Assembly (NCBI RefSeq): GCF_013409575.1 | Contig: NZ_JACCCY010000004.1 | Span: 248,001-312,000, forward strand | Source: Macellibacteroides fermentans | GTDB taxonomy: Bacteria > Bacteroidota > Bacteroidia > Bacteroidales > Tannerellaceae | DNA length: 64,000 nucleotides | Direction of reading: 5' to 3' | Shown: positions 26,963-35,635 of the stretch, piece after piece | Numbering within the stretch: position 1 is the first letter of the stretch | Layout of the letters: every line of letters begins with the position of its first letter | Translations under genes and position numbers: made by a program | The notes under the pieces: generated by a model | The model's input: only the letters and a program-made list of their open reading frames with translations | Told to the model about the DNA's origin: nothing | Databases searched by the model: none

Positions 26963-29029
26963 AAGGTATACATTGCCGCTGTTGGTGTGTTTGCGGGCTA
27001 TCTGGTTTCGGAGCAGCAACCGGCCGAATAATCCGGCGGAGGTGTTGCTGAAGGTTGCCCCGCTCAGCTCGCTTACCCGTTCCAGAATTTCGGTGGCCGA
27101 CAACCACTTGCCGCCTTCCGTTTCGTTACCGGCTTCGTAAAAACGAAGGAAATATTGCTCCTCCAGCGGCACGCGCTGAAACTCACGGTTGCTCTCCATG
27201 GTGGCCCGTTCCTCTTCCGCCGTAAACCAGAATCGCTCCCCTTTACGCACCGCTTCCATGGCCTGAGCATATAGCTGGTCGTAATCCACATCCTGCACCG
27301 GCTTCACATAGCCCGTCACCTCAACCCCGATAAACCGGCGGCTGCCCGACGGATCGGTCAGCGTATCCATCGTGTTACACGTGGCGATAAAGGAAGCAAC
27401 CCTGTTCAGTCTTCGTACCCCCTTTTCGTGGGGCATACGCACCTTCACCTCGGGCAGCTGGATAATGCTTTTCAAGTAACTCTGCTGCGAGGCACGCAAG
27501 GAATCAAACTCATCCAGATTGATCAGGATATACCGGCTCAGGTTCAGCGTAGCCTCCTTCCGATTGCTTAGGTCGGTCGTCTCGATGTAGAAATCCTGCA
27601 ATACAGGCGGCAAAAGCTTCCGGCACCACGACGACTTACCAGCACCCTGGAAACCTACAAGTAAAGGCAATGTACTGTTGGCATGTAATTTATCCAACTG
27701 CTTCCAGTGCGCCACCATACTCAGGAACCAGGTATAAAACAGATCCGGCCAGGCCCCGTTATCCGTTGGCACACACCGAGCCAGCGGTCTGATCCGGTCC
27801 ACGCCATCCCAGGCAGGCAACCGGTCCAGGTATTCATCCACCGGATTATACTCCGGAATCCGGTCCGACTGCACAAACCGTTTAACATCCCGGTCCCATA
27901 CCTTCAGTCCCTCCAGTAAAGCCTTTTGCGTAATGGAATTCATCACCTCCGGCGTAACCGGACGGAAATCAAAATAGTAACTCCTGCGCTCCCGGAACTC
28001 CACCGCTTCGGTCAGCATATTTCGCCGGAACATAAACCGCCGGGCCAGAAACTCCTCCAGCCAGATCACATTCTTCTGCTCCTGCGGCATGGCAGGCTTC
28101 ACCCCGAAACCCTCCTTGCGCGATAACTTATACACATTGCCCACCACTGTACGCAATTCCATCTCAGCTTCCGAAAGCCAGGGGTAGAGTAATGCCCACC
28201 GAATCACATCCTCCTCCGGAATGCCGGCACCCCAGCAGAAACGTGCCAGCCTCGTAAAGAAAAGAGAGGCATCCGCACCATCATCCGCCGGCGAACCACA
28301 AAACAGAATGGTCTGCTGCAAAGCCGAATCAAACAAACCCGAAACCAAGCGGCTTCGTTCTTGTCCCGGTTTCATCCGCAGCAACGCATTCATATTGATG
28401 ACCGGATTATCTGCAACATTCACCTCCCCTTTAGGCATACCCAATGGCTGTTCCAGAACTAAAGGAACCGCCTGCGGATTGTAATATAAATCCGGATCCC
28501 ACGACATGCGGCAGCCCCTGGCCGGATCGGGTTTCTTCAAGGAAACTTCACACCGAAGCTGTGCTTCGTAGTGCGAAGCCGCCAACTTATAGGCATGGGC
28601 ATGAAATAAATTCACCTGCAGCGGATCGGAGGGCAACGAACCATCGGGTAGGGTGAACGACACCAGCACTTTAACGCTTCGTCCGCTTACACCCACAAAA
28701 GCCGCCAGCGTAGCCAGCGAATCCGCGGCAGCAGACCGGATCTCCTGTGCCTCCTTCAACCCCGACAAGGAATTGAACTCCAGCAATACCACACCATTGT
28801 ATTGTTTTATTTCGGGTGAACCCCCTTTTTCGTCCAGCAAGGCGCCAAACACCGCCACTGGAATTTTATCCATACCTACTACATCGCCAACCAGGAGGCG
28901 ACTTCCCATATTCTCTCTCACAAAGGCGACCGGAAGTCCGGCCGTTCTCGTTTTCATTGACTCAAGCAGTGTACACAGCTCCATCACTTTCCGTGATCTG
29001 CCGTCGCCACTGATGCGGGTTACTTTCAT
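26948..29029 (-). CDS. BT4734/VirE-family primase-helicase-like protein
   Basis: A 693-residue protein with the layout of the Bacteroidales VirE family. A BT4734-like N-terminal domain (about residues 45-200) is followed by a helical VirE-N-like middle. The VirE P-loop ATPase has Walker A GFQGAGKSSW near residue 457, Walker B ILINLDEFDSL near 490, a sensor-like SFIATCNTMDTL near 550 and an arginine finger-like GSRRFIGVEV near 565. A winged-helix-like C-terminus (WLSATEILERVSEL) would bind DNA. Such proteins resemble replication initiators of mobile elements. Repeat arrays flank the gene on both sides in inverted orientation. Its real role is unknown; these genes are frequent beside Bacteroidales polysaccharide loci. 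Confidence 0.85.
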   Translation of the reverse strand: MKVTRISGDGRSRKVMELCTLLESMKTRTAGLPVAFVRENMGSRLLVGDVVGMDKIPVAVFGALLDEKGGSPEIKQYNGVVLLEFNSLSGLKEAQEIRSAAADSLATLAAFVGVSGRSVKVLVSFTLPDGSLPSDPLQVNLFHAHAYKLAASHYEAQLRCEVSLKKPDPARGCRMSWDPDLYYNPQAVPLVLEQPLGMPKGEVNVADNPVINMNALLRMKPGQERSRLVSGLFDSALQQTILFCGSPADDGADASLFFTRLARFCWGAGIPEEDVIRWALLYPWLSEAEMELRTVVGNVYKLSRKEGFGVKPAMPQEQKNVIWLEEFLARRFMFRRNMLTEAVEFRERRSYYFDFRPVTPEVMNSITQKALLEGLKVWDRDVKRFVQSDRIPEYNPVDEYLDRLPAWDGVDRIRPLARCVPTDNGAWPDLFYTWFLSMVAHWKQLDKLHANSTLPLLVGFQGAGKSSWCRKLLPPVLQDFYIETTDLSNRKEATLNLSRYILINLDEFDSLRASQQSYLKSIIQLPEVKVRMPHEKGVRRLNRVASFIATCNTMDTLTDPSGSRRFIGVEVTGYVKPVQDVDYDQLYAQAMEAVRKGERFWFTAEEERATMESNREFQRVPLEEQYFLRFYEAGNETEGGKWLSATEILERVSELSGATFSNTSAGLFGRLLLRNQIARKHTNSGNVYLVKEK

Positions 29030-29097
29030 TCAGTTTCGATTTAATTAAAGATATAAAGATAACTTATAGATTTCATTCCTGCAAATAAAACACCCCT

Positions 29098-29256
29098 AAA
29101 GTGAAGGATAATCGGCCCAATGAACCCCAAAGTGAAGGATATTTCTCTGAAAGTGAAGGATAATCGATGAAAAGTGAAGGATATTTGATTTGCGGATTCC
29201 GATAACAATCTGACTAATAGAGCGCTGCATTAAAAAGTGAAGGAAGTGAAGGATAT
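29098..29256. repeat. Right iteron-like array (AAAGTGAAGGATAT), inverted relative to the left array
   Basis: Copies of AAAGTGAAGGATAT/AA start at 29098, 29129, 29150 and 29171, and a compound copy spans 29234-29256. The middle three are exactly 21 bases apart; the first is 31 bases away (three helical turns). The array lies upstream of the VirE-type gene start (29029), so it also covers that gene's presumed promoter. It is outside any reading frame. Confidence 0.88.
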
Positions 29257-29331
29257 TTTCGCGAAATAAGATTTAGAAACAGACATCGAATATCTTTACG
29301 AGTAATAATATTCCGAAATATAGAAAATAAT

Positions 29332-29362
29332 TTTGTAATTTGGGATTTACGTGCTACATTTG
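29332..29362 (+). promoter_or_regulatory. Promoter of higBA
   Basis: A complete Bacteroidota promoter: TTTG (29332-29335), exactly 19 bases, TACATTTG (29355-29362), 23 bases before the HigB ATG. The remaining gap from 29030 holds only the right repeat array. Confidence 0.75.
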
Positions 29363-29385
29363 CATAAAACAATCTAATCTATGAT

Positions 29386-29679
29386 ATGAGAATCGTCTCC
29401 CGAAGTACATTAGTTCTTTTTTATAAAAAGCATGCAGATGCAGAAACTGCTATTGAAGAATGGATAAAAAAGACAGAGAAGGCAGATTGGTCATGTGCTG
29501 CAGACGTTAAACGGACATTTAACTCGGTTGATAGTGTAGGCAATCAGCATTACGTTTTTAATATAAAAGGGAACGATTACAGGCTTGTTGCGGTTATTAA
29601 ATTTCAGATTAAAATGGTGTATATCCGTTTTATAGGCAAACATAAAGAATACGATCAAATAGACAGCACCAATATATAA
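29386..29679 (+). CDS. higB: HigB-type mRNA interferase toxin
   Basis: A 97-residue RelE-superfamily protein of the HigB type. Features are RIVSRSTLVLFYKKHADAE at the start, KADWSCAADVKRTFNSVDSV in the middle, then FNIKGNDYRLVAVIKF and YIRFIGKHKEYDQID at the end, the last carrying the usual His/Tyr region. HigB toxins cut mRNA on the ribosome. The toxin gene comes first and the antitoxin starts four bases later, the order normal for higBA. It has a well-formed promoter at 29332-29362. The pair sits between the VirE-type unit and the large polysaccharide cluster, where it may help keep the region. Confidence 0.92.
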   Translation: MRIVSRSTLVLFYKKHADAETAIEEWIKKTEKADWSCAADVKRTFNSVDSVGNQHYVFNIKGNDYRLVAVIKFQIKMVYIRFIGKHKEYDQIDSTNI

Positions 29680-29683
29680 TACA

Positions 29684-30049
29684 ATGGCAAAGATAACTTC
29701 TGAAATAGCTTACAAAGCGACAATGGAAAGAATAGAAGAACTTCTTCCCCTTGTAGATGATTCTACTCCGATGGATGATAGAAATCTTATTGAACTTGAG
29801 CTGCTTTCTAATCTTGTGGCTGATTATGAGGAAGAACATTATCCTGTTAAAACTCCCACTTTATTGGAGGTAATTAAACTTCGTATGTATGAAATGAATC
29901 TCACTCAGAATAAACTTTCCCAATTATTAAATGTATCACCCTCCCGTATAAGTGAATATCTTTCCGGAAAGAGTGAACCCACTTTAAAGATTGCCCGCGA
30001 GATTAGTAAAAAGTTAAATATAGATCCGGATATTGTATTAGGGGTTTAA
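29684..30049 (+). CDS. higA: HigA-type antitoxin (XRE helix-turn-helix)
   Basis: A 121-residue antitoxin. The N-terminal half (residues 1-60) is acidic and helical, and would wrap the toxin. The C-terminal XRE-family domain has LLEVIKLRMYEMNLTQNKLS, then the recognition helix NVSPSRISEYLSGKSEPTLK near residue 88. It should neutralise HigB and repress the operon promoter. Translation is probably coupled to higB. No toxin-typical truncation is seen, so the pair appears intact. Confidence 0.92.
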   Translation: MAKITSEIAYKATMERIEELLPLVDDSTPMDDRNLIELELLSNLVADYEEEHYPVKTPTLLEVIKLRMYEMNLTQNKLSQLLNVSPSRISEYLSGKSEPTLKIAREISKKLNIDPDIVLGV

Positions 30050-30124
30050 ATTATATTTCAACAAGCAATACTTGCTGTTCCGGAACTCAGTACATTTTGC
30101 TTCAAAGGCAGGTACATTTTACAC

Positions 30125-30229
30125 AAAAAGTATATACTTTTTATCACCAAAGATATATCTTTCAATCACCAAAGATATATCTTTGAGAAACCATTCCTAT
30201 ATCTTTGAACTTTCAAACATATAGGAATG
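30125..30229. repeat. Cluster of AT-rich palindromes
   Basis: Four palindromes in 105 bases between the convergent higA and wzz genes: an 18-bp perfect one (AAAAAGTATATACTTTTT, 30125-30142), AAAGATATATCTTT (30149-30162), CAAAGATATATCTTTG (30170-30185), and a near-perfect hairpin at 30192-30229 with arms CATTCCTATATcTTTGAA and its complement. The second and third share an ATCACC lead 22 bases apart. TATCTTTG -7-like motifs occur inside them. Confidence 0.8.
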
Positions 30230-30230
30230 A

Positions 30231-30276
30231 AAACCGGCCCGGTAACTTTCGATTCAGAAAGCTACCGGGCCGGTTT
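30231..30276. terminator. Large bidirectional hairpin terminator
   Basis: Perfect 14-bp arms AAACCGGCCCGGTA (30231-30244) and TACCGGGCCGGTTT (30263-30276), with an inner CTTTC/GAAAG stem. It lies 28 bases after the stop of the minus-strand wzz gene, and its A- and T-rich edges suit both directions. Confidence 0.75.
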
Positions 30277-30304
30277 ATATATAGCTAATCAGTTTATCAG
30301 AAGA

Positions 30305-31408
30305 TTAAGACCTTTTGAATTGTTTTACCAGGTCTTTTATAAATAAGATCCACCCCACACTTCCCACAAAGGCCAGGAAAACAAAACCAATTAAGATTAT
30401 CGGCTTCTGGGGTGAGGTAGGGCGTAAGGGGACCGATGCCGGCTGTACAACGGTATAAACCGGTGTTACCTCCTGCACCTTGGCTTTGGCAAGTTGCAGC
30501 TGTTGTGAAATCTGGTTGTACAAACCATAAGCCAACGTAGCCTCGTTTTGCAAACGTTCCAACCGGGTCTGGTAACCTGTCATCACAATATCCAAATTTG
30601 AATCGGCAAAGTTGGCATACTTTTGCTGTGCCTCATAATAATTCTGTTGTGCCTCCTTGTACAATTTCTCTGTATATTCCAGATCCTGTTTAGCCTTATT
30701 GGTCCGGTATCGGGTAATGTAATCCTGCAGATTCTGCATTACCGTATCCGTAAGAGTGGCCGAAACCAAGGGATCCTGCATGGTTACGCTGATTGATATC
30801 ATCCCGTTTTTCTTATCTACACTCGTCACGATACGATCGCTTATTCCTTTTGCTATCTCAGCCTGTTCTTGTGTAAGCCGGAAAACATCAGGCTTGTCTG
30901 CAGTTGCGCCCTGGGGTTTATCCTTAAATAAGGATACTGCCCAACCTACAGCCTTAAACGGAGCCGATGTGATAATTCCCCACCAGGGAGTCCGTTGGTG
31001 CTTGTCCATGTATTCAAATAATCCCATAGCTTTTTCATCTGAAATGGGCTTTATTTTTACCGGAAACAGATCCACCAGAAAAGGAGTAGACTTCACAATA
31101 TCGGGATAAATTTCGGGAGATAGAGCTTCATCCCCGGATACAGCACCTATATTTATCCCAGCCATACTAGCCAATGCACCTAAATTTCCGGCACCCCCTT
31201 TTGCCTTCGCTTCAGGAGCCAGAACAACAGTCGTTGTATATTCTTTAGGAATACTAAAGGCAACAATCAGACCCAATACAACGGCCACACCACAAGCTTT
31301 GAAAATCAGTTTTTTTCCGTTCCAAACCTTATGAGCCAATTCTAACAGATCAATTTCCTGTTCCTCAATTTTCTTAAGTTTTGTTTGCTGTTTGTCTATT
31401 TCGTTCAT
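30305..31408 (-). CDS. Wzz-type chain length determinant protein
   Basis: A 367-residue polysaccharide co-polymerase without a kinase domain. It has a cytoplasmic N-terminus, transmembrane helix 1 near residues 38-55, a Wzz domain (SIPKEYTTTVVLAPEAKAKG), a periplasmic coiled coil (about 225-310), a proline-rich PLRPTSPQKP segment near 330, and helix 2 near 340-357. This Wzz plan sets O-antigen or capsule chain length in Wzy-dependent systems. It starts 15 bases after the multi-SLBB export gene stop and closes the large polysaccharide cluster. It ends near the hairpin at 30231-30276. Confidence 0.92.
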   Translation of the reverse strand: MNEIDKQQTKLKKIEEQEIDLLELAHKVWNGKKLIFKACGVAVVLGLIVAFSIPKEYTTTVVLAPEAKAKGGAGNLGALASMAGINIGAVSGDEALSPEIYPDIVKSTPFLVDLFPVKIKPISDEKAMGLFEYMDKHQRTPWWGIITSAPFKAVGWAVSLFKDKPQGATADKPDVFRLTQEQAEIAKGISDRIVTSVDKKNGMISISVTMQDPLVSATLTDTVMQNLQDYITRYRTNKAKQDLEYTEKLYKEAQQNYYEAQQKYANFADSNLDIVMTGYQTRLERLQNEATLAYGLYNQISQQLQLAKAKVQEVTPVYTVVQPASVPLRPTSPQKPIILIGFVFLAFVGSVGWILFIKDLVKQFKRS

Positions 31409-31423
31409 ACAGATTCTTTTTTT

Positions 31424-33841
31424 TTATTTGGTAAGAGTCAACAAGGTAGCAACAATAGCACCCAAAGAAGCAATAGAAGAGCTCAGACCGATAATTTCAC
31501 CCAACGACATACCTTTCTTGTCGGGTTTGGTCGGCACCACAATCTCACAGCCCGGCTGGATGTATTTGGAAGAACCGCCCTTTAACTGAGCCACGGTTCC
31601 ATTCATATAAACCACATAAGCTTTTCTCTTATTGGCACGTTGACCGTAGCCTCCCGCCTGGTCGATGTAATAACTCAAACGTTTTCCTTTCACATAAGGA
31701 ACCGTATTGGGAAACATTACCGTTCCATTTATTTTCACCGTATTCACGTATTGTGGAATAATCAGCTCATCGCCCTCGCGTACCACCAGGTCGTAATCCG
31801 ATCCCGGTGCAGCCAATGCTTTTTCCAATTGAATCCCCACCTGATATACACTGTCCACTTCCAGCTTATTTATATCGATGGAATCTTTTTCAGAACCATT
31901 CTTTGCAATCTGCAACGTCTTCTGCTGTCTTGCTATCTCTTCGTCACTCATCCGGCGGAGCAGACGGGCCCCCAACGGATAGGCTTCCGGAGTTAAACCA
32001 CCCGCCTTGCGAACCAGGTCGCTCAATCGCTCATTCTTTTGTGTTACGGCATGGCGTCCACCAAAAACAACCTCTCCTGTTACCTTAACGTTTTGTTGAA
32101 CCTGGTAACCCGGACTCCTGCGTACATAAACTTCATCAAAGGGTTCCAGTACAAAGCCGGGAGTACCGTCCACCACCAATCCGTCCTTTAGTGAAAAAGA
32201 AAAGGACTGACCTATATCCCTGCTCACCTTCATACTTTTAGGATCCTTAATGCGTCGGGCAATGTCTACCCTAACTGTTGAGGCCGACTCCATCAATCCA
32301 CCAGCCTGAATCACAAGGTCTTCCAGTTTGGTGTTTTTTGCATATGGATAGATACCCGGACGGGCAATCTCTCCGTGAATGATAAACACTCCGGCCTCCT
32401 GTAGATCATGAATACTCGGAATATATAGCATATCGTTTTTTTGTAGGGGAATATCAGCTGTTTCACCCTTCAATAACCCTTTCAAATCAATCGGAATAAT
32501 CTCAAACGTAAGGTCTTCGTGTTGTCTGCGCAGTTCGGCACGGTTCAGAAAGGCATCTCCCGTAATCCCCTCAGCCTTCTCAATCAATGTCTTAACACTG
32601 TGAACCGCATCGCTCAATTCATACAATCCTTCACGATACACGGCCCCTTTAATCTCCAGCTTGTTTTCGAAGCGATCCAATACAGCACCCACCACAACCG
32701 AGTCGCCATCCGCCAGTTTAAACGAACCGAAATCCTTATCATCTACATTGTAGATCTGGCGTTCACGTCCGCTTTTGCGCATCAACCGGATGGTTTTATT
32801 GTAGGCATCCCCCGTAAAACCACCAGCATAATGCAACAGAGTGGCCGCACTCTCACTCGATTTCATCTCGTAGAACATCGGACGTTTCACATTGCCCGAA
32901 ATATTAACCAGGCAATCGTAAGGAGGAACTATAATCACATCCCCATCCATCAGGCGAATGTCATCGTTGAATTTACCTTTCAGAATATAATCGTACACAT
33001 CCAGTCCGGCCACCTGCTTGCCGTTGCGCATCACCTGTACATTACGTAAACTACCAATCTCATTAACCCCTCCGGCAGAATACAACGCATGGAAAACCGA
33101 CGAAAAAGCCGATAGAGTATAGGTTCCCGGCACAGAAACTTCTCCCATGATGTTGATCTGGATGGAGCGGATCTGACCTAAAGTAAGCTTTATTTTAGAA
33201 GAGGTACCACCCAGCACACCCGAATAGATACTGCTGAATTTCCGTTGGATGTAAGCATTAGCCTCATTCACGGTAAGTCCGTTGAGATATACCGGTCCAA
33301 GGTTCTTCACGTTGATATTACCATCCGGCGAAATTTTCTCGGTAAAGGTATTCTGAGAAGCGCCCCAGATATCAATAATCACCTGGTCGCCAGGTCCCAA
33401 CATGTAATTGGAAGGAGTCGCTATATTGATATTGGGTTCGAAGGTCAGATTCTTATTGGTAAATACATCCCGACCAAAAATCTTAGGAACCGTATCCTTG
33501 TAGTTAAAGAAAGAGGAAATATCATCCACATCCTCCATTCCATTGTTTTTGTCTTCAAGTGTGGGGATTGCCGAATTATTGGTACGGTTCCGATTGATTG
33601 CCGCAGCCGATTCACTTTCTTTTCCTTTACCCTGTGCAGATTCATATTTCTTTTTAATACGTTCCACCTGTTCAGGAGTTACCCCTTTGGTGCGAAGTTC
33701 AATAGCCATCTGATTCTGGCTTTTACCTGCAGCCTGAGCTTGTTTTACATATTGGATCACCTGATCGTCGGTCATACTCTGGGCGAAAAGCGTGCCCGAA
33801 TAAACGGATAGACATAGGATCAATGTAATGATTTTACGCAT
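31424..33841 (-). CDS. Multi-SLBB polysaccharide export outer-membrane protein
   Basis: Taken from the internal ATG at 33839-33841, which gives a normal signal peptide (MRKIITLILCLSVYSGTLFA) and 805 residues; an upstream ATG at 33880 would add an unlikely 13-residue tail. A poly-export domain (YMLGPGDQVIIDIWGAS near residue 145) is followed by about six SLBB repeats (for example IMGEVSVPGTYTLS, ISGNVKRPMFYEM, IHGEIARPGIYPYA, VTGEVVFGGRHAV, INGTVMFPNTVPYV). The protein ends in a hydrophobic helix (IIGLSSSIASLGAIVATLLT). It is the likely export channel for the WecA-initiated polysaccharide, with Wzz encoded next. Promoter at 33878-33885. Confidence 0.92.
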   Translation of the reverse strand: MRKIITLILCLSVYSGTLFAQSMTDDQVIQYVKQAQAAGKSQNQMAIELRTKGVTPEQVERIKKKYESAQGKGKESESAAAINRNRTNNSAIPTLEDKNNGMEDVDDISSFFNYKDTVPKIFGRDVFTNKNLTFEPNINIATPSNYMLGPGDQVIIDIWGASQNTFTEKISPDGNINVKNLGPVYLNGLTVNEANAYIQRKFSSIYSGVLGGTSSKIKLTLGQIRSIQINIMGEVSVPGTYTLSAFSSVFHALYSAGGVNEIGSLRNVQVMRNGKQVAGLDVYDYILKGKFNDDIRLMDGDVIIVPPYDCLVNISGNVKRPMFYEMKSSESAATLLHYAGGFTGDAYNKTIRLMRKSGRERQIYNVDDKDFGSFKLADGDSVVVGAVLDRFENKLEIKGAVYREGLYELSDAVHSVKTLIEKAEGITGDAFLNRAELRRQHEDLTFEIIPIDLKGLLKGETADIPLQKNDMLYIPSIHDLQEAGVFIIHGEIARPGIYPYAKNTKLEDLVIQAGGLMESASTVRVDIARRIKDPKSMKVSRDIGQSFSFSLKDGLVVDGTPGFVLEPFDEVYVRRSPGYQVQQNVKVTGEVVFGGRHAVTQKNERLSDLVRKAGGLTPEAYPLGARLLRRMSDEEIARQQKTLQIAKNGSEKDSIDINKLEVDSVYQVGIQLEKALAAPGSDYDLVVREGDELIIPQYVNTVKINGTVMFPNTVPYVKGKRLSYYIDQAGGYGQRANKRKAYVVYMNGTVAQLKGGSSKYIQPGCEIVVPTKPDKKGMSLGEIIGLSSSIASLGAIVATLLTLTK

Positions 33842-33877
33842 AACTATTGGTTGTTGTTGTTTTCTGAGTTGTAAATA

Positions 33878-33885
33878 CAAAAGTA
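33878..33885 (-). promoter_or_regulatory. Predicted -7 element (TACTTTTG) before the SLBB export gene
   Basis: On the minus strand TACTTTTG lies 37 bases before the chosen ATG at 33841, in the gap after the SDR gene. It suggests that export and Wzz genes can be expressed separately from the synthesis genes. Confidence 0.5.
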
Positions 33886-33905
33886 ATTAATTTACGCCTT
33901 GAATA

Positions 33906-34802
33906 TCAATAAATTTTGAAATTCTCTAGAACATTTAATGGTTCCCATCCTAATTCTTTTCGCGCTTTTTCATTAGAAAATGTGAGTGATTTCGTTATTT
34001 TATCAAGCTTGAATGAATTGATAGGAGCATTTTTGCCAACCAGATCACCCATACAGGCAATTAGCTTAGCAATGAAGTATGGGATTGATTTCGGATGAGG
34101 TTTCCCTAGTTGCGAGGCAATAAGTGTCTCTAACTCATGAAATGATGGATGAGCTGTATCACATGCATTATATATTCCTCCTTTTTCTGCTAAAAGAGGA
34201 ACCAGATTTGCTATATCCTGAACCATCAGTACACTCTTTTTTGCTTTTCCTCCTGATATACTTAAATATTTGCCGGTTTTGATCCCTTTGATCATAGCCC
34301 CCAGATTCCCAGGAGGATTTGGTCCGGAAATGAGTGAAGGTCTTAAAATACCTAACTTTACACCATGTTTCTTACACCATACGTCAAGAAACTCTTCTGT
34401 TTGTATCTTGCTTAATGCATAGGGAGAACTACCCGTTAAAGGATGTTCTTCCGTAATTAACTCCCCAAACTCCAGTCCATATACCGCAACAGAACTAACA
34501 AAAATAAATGAATCCGGAACTCCCACCTCCTCAAGTGCTTTGCATAGATTTTTTGTTCCTTGCAGGTTTACTGAGAAGAAATCTTTTACTTCTTCTTCAG
34601 TTTTTGGAATAGAATGGGCCTTTCCTGCAGCATGAAGAACAACATTATATCTGTTTTTTAATTCAGGGATATTTTCGGATATATTTACATTATAATCATC
34701 AATGTCCATTAATCCCAAAGTACTTACCTGATAATATTTTGAAAGCAGAGGAAGCGTGTTCTTTCCTAAAAACCCCGATGCCCCTGTAAATAATAGTGTC
34801 AT
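33906..34802 (-). CDS. NAD-dependent sugar epimerase/dehydratase (extended SDR)
   Basis: A 298-residue SDR with the cofactor motif FTGASGFLGKNTL at residue 5 and a VLHAAGKAHSIP segment near 55. The catalytic Ser/Tyr/Lys are intact: FIFVSSVAVYG near 100 and GSSPYALSK near 126. Proteins of this kind are often paired with WecA-like transferases in Bacteroides polysaccharide loci, where they probably make a UDP-sugar such as UDP-QuiNAc or UDP-FucNAc for the initiating step. Whether it could stand in for the missing RfbD reductase is not decidable here. Its start overlaps the preceding glycosyltransferase stop by four bases. Confidence 0.87.
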   Translation of the reverse strand: MTLLFTGASGFLGKNTLPLLSKYYQVSTLGLMDIDDYNVNISENIPELKNRYNVVLHAAGKAHSIPKTEEEVKDFFSVNLQGTKNLCKALEEVGVPDSFIFVSSVAVYGLEFGELITEEHPLTGSSPYALSKIQTEEFLDVWCKKHGVKLGILRPSLISGPNPPGNLGAMIKGIKTGKYLSISGGKAKKSVLMVQDIANLVPLLAEKGGIYNACDTAHPSFHELETLIASQLGKPHPKSIPYFIAKLIACMGDLVGKNAPINSFKLDKITKSLTFSNEKARKELGWEPLNVLENFKIY

Positions 34803-35629
34803 ATATTATTATTTTTATATTTTAGCTTGGTTGCTTTATTGATCCTGGTTCGTTCGTTATCAAAAACCCATCCCCACTTGTTTAAATAATATATAGCAGC
34901 CTTTATATGAATCCATAATAATCGAAGATTCTTATGAGACCCCTTTTCAAAATCATGGATAATAGTAACTTTCGGATAATAAAGGGTCTTATATTTTTGA
35001 TAAATCCGTCTGTTTAAGTCGGTATCTTCACCATACATAAAAATCCCTTCATCAAATAAACCTATATCTTCAATTGTTGATTTACGTAAAAACATGAAAC
35101 AACCTGATAGATAAGGTACATTCATTATTGTATTATAGTCAGCAAATCGCATTTCAAAATTGTAATCAATTTTACTTTTTATAGATTTTAAGGGGATAAA
35201 CATTCTTACAATCCAATCGATTGGAGTTGGTAACAGTTTGCATAAATATTGAAGACTACCATTCGGGTAGGTAACTTTCGGCATTATGTTACCCACTGTC
35301 AGGTCTTGTTCCATATAGTTGTACAAAGTTTCGAGTGTTCCCTTTCCAAATCGGATATCCGGGTTTAGTACAAGATGGTATTTCCCCATTAAATGTCTTG
35401 ATCTTAAAATTGTATTATGTCCGGCTCCAAAACCTTTATTACAATTCATAAATATATAATCAACCCCAGGGATACTACATAATTTCTTAAGTTCGTTCGT
35501 AGGAGAATTATCGACAATATATAATTTTACGTTTAAAGAGGTATCTAAAAAACTATTGATAGCCCGCGAAAGAACAACTGGATTGTTCTTATATGTCACA
35601 ATACAGCCTGTAATATCGTATTCAATCAT
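34799..35629 (-). CDS. GT2-family glycosyltransferase (rhamnosyltransferase-like)
   Basis: A 276-residue GT-A enzyme. The N-terminal nucleotide-binding part includes CIVTYKNNP and YIVDNSPTNEL. The NKGFGAGHN block sits near residue 65, the NPDI motif in place of DxD near 92, SGCFMFLRKSTIEDIG near 178 and the acidic GEDTDLNRRIYQK near 203. This pattern is common in WbbL/rhamnosyl-type transferases, consistent with dTDP-sugar genes in the same cluster. It transfers a sugar to the lipid-linked repeat unit at the inner membrane face. Confidence 0.88.
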   Translation of the reverse strand: MIEYDITGCIVTYKNNPVVLSRAINSFLDTSLNVKLYIVDNSPTNELKKLCSIPGVDYIFMNCNKGFGAGHNTILRSRHLMGKYHLVLNPDIRFGKGTLETLYNYMEQDLTVGNIMPKVTYPNGSLQYLCKLLPTPIDWIVRMFIPLKSIKSKIDYNFEMRFADYNTIMNVPYLSGCFMFLRKSTIEDIGLFDEGIFMYGEDTDLNRRIYQKYKTLYYPKVTIIHDFEKGSHKNLRLLWIHIKAAIYYLNKWGWVFDNERTRINKATKLKYKNNNI

Positions 35630-35635
35630 AAAATG

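Noticed and set aside
26826-27107. Minus-strand frame with a KVKDI heptad repeat
   Set aside because: The heptad is the translation of the 21-base repeat array and the rest lies out of frame in the VirE-type gene. The matching array on the other side breaks the codon phase, so this is a DNA signal.
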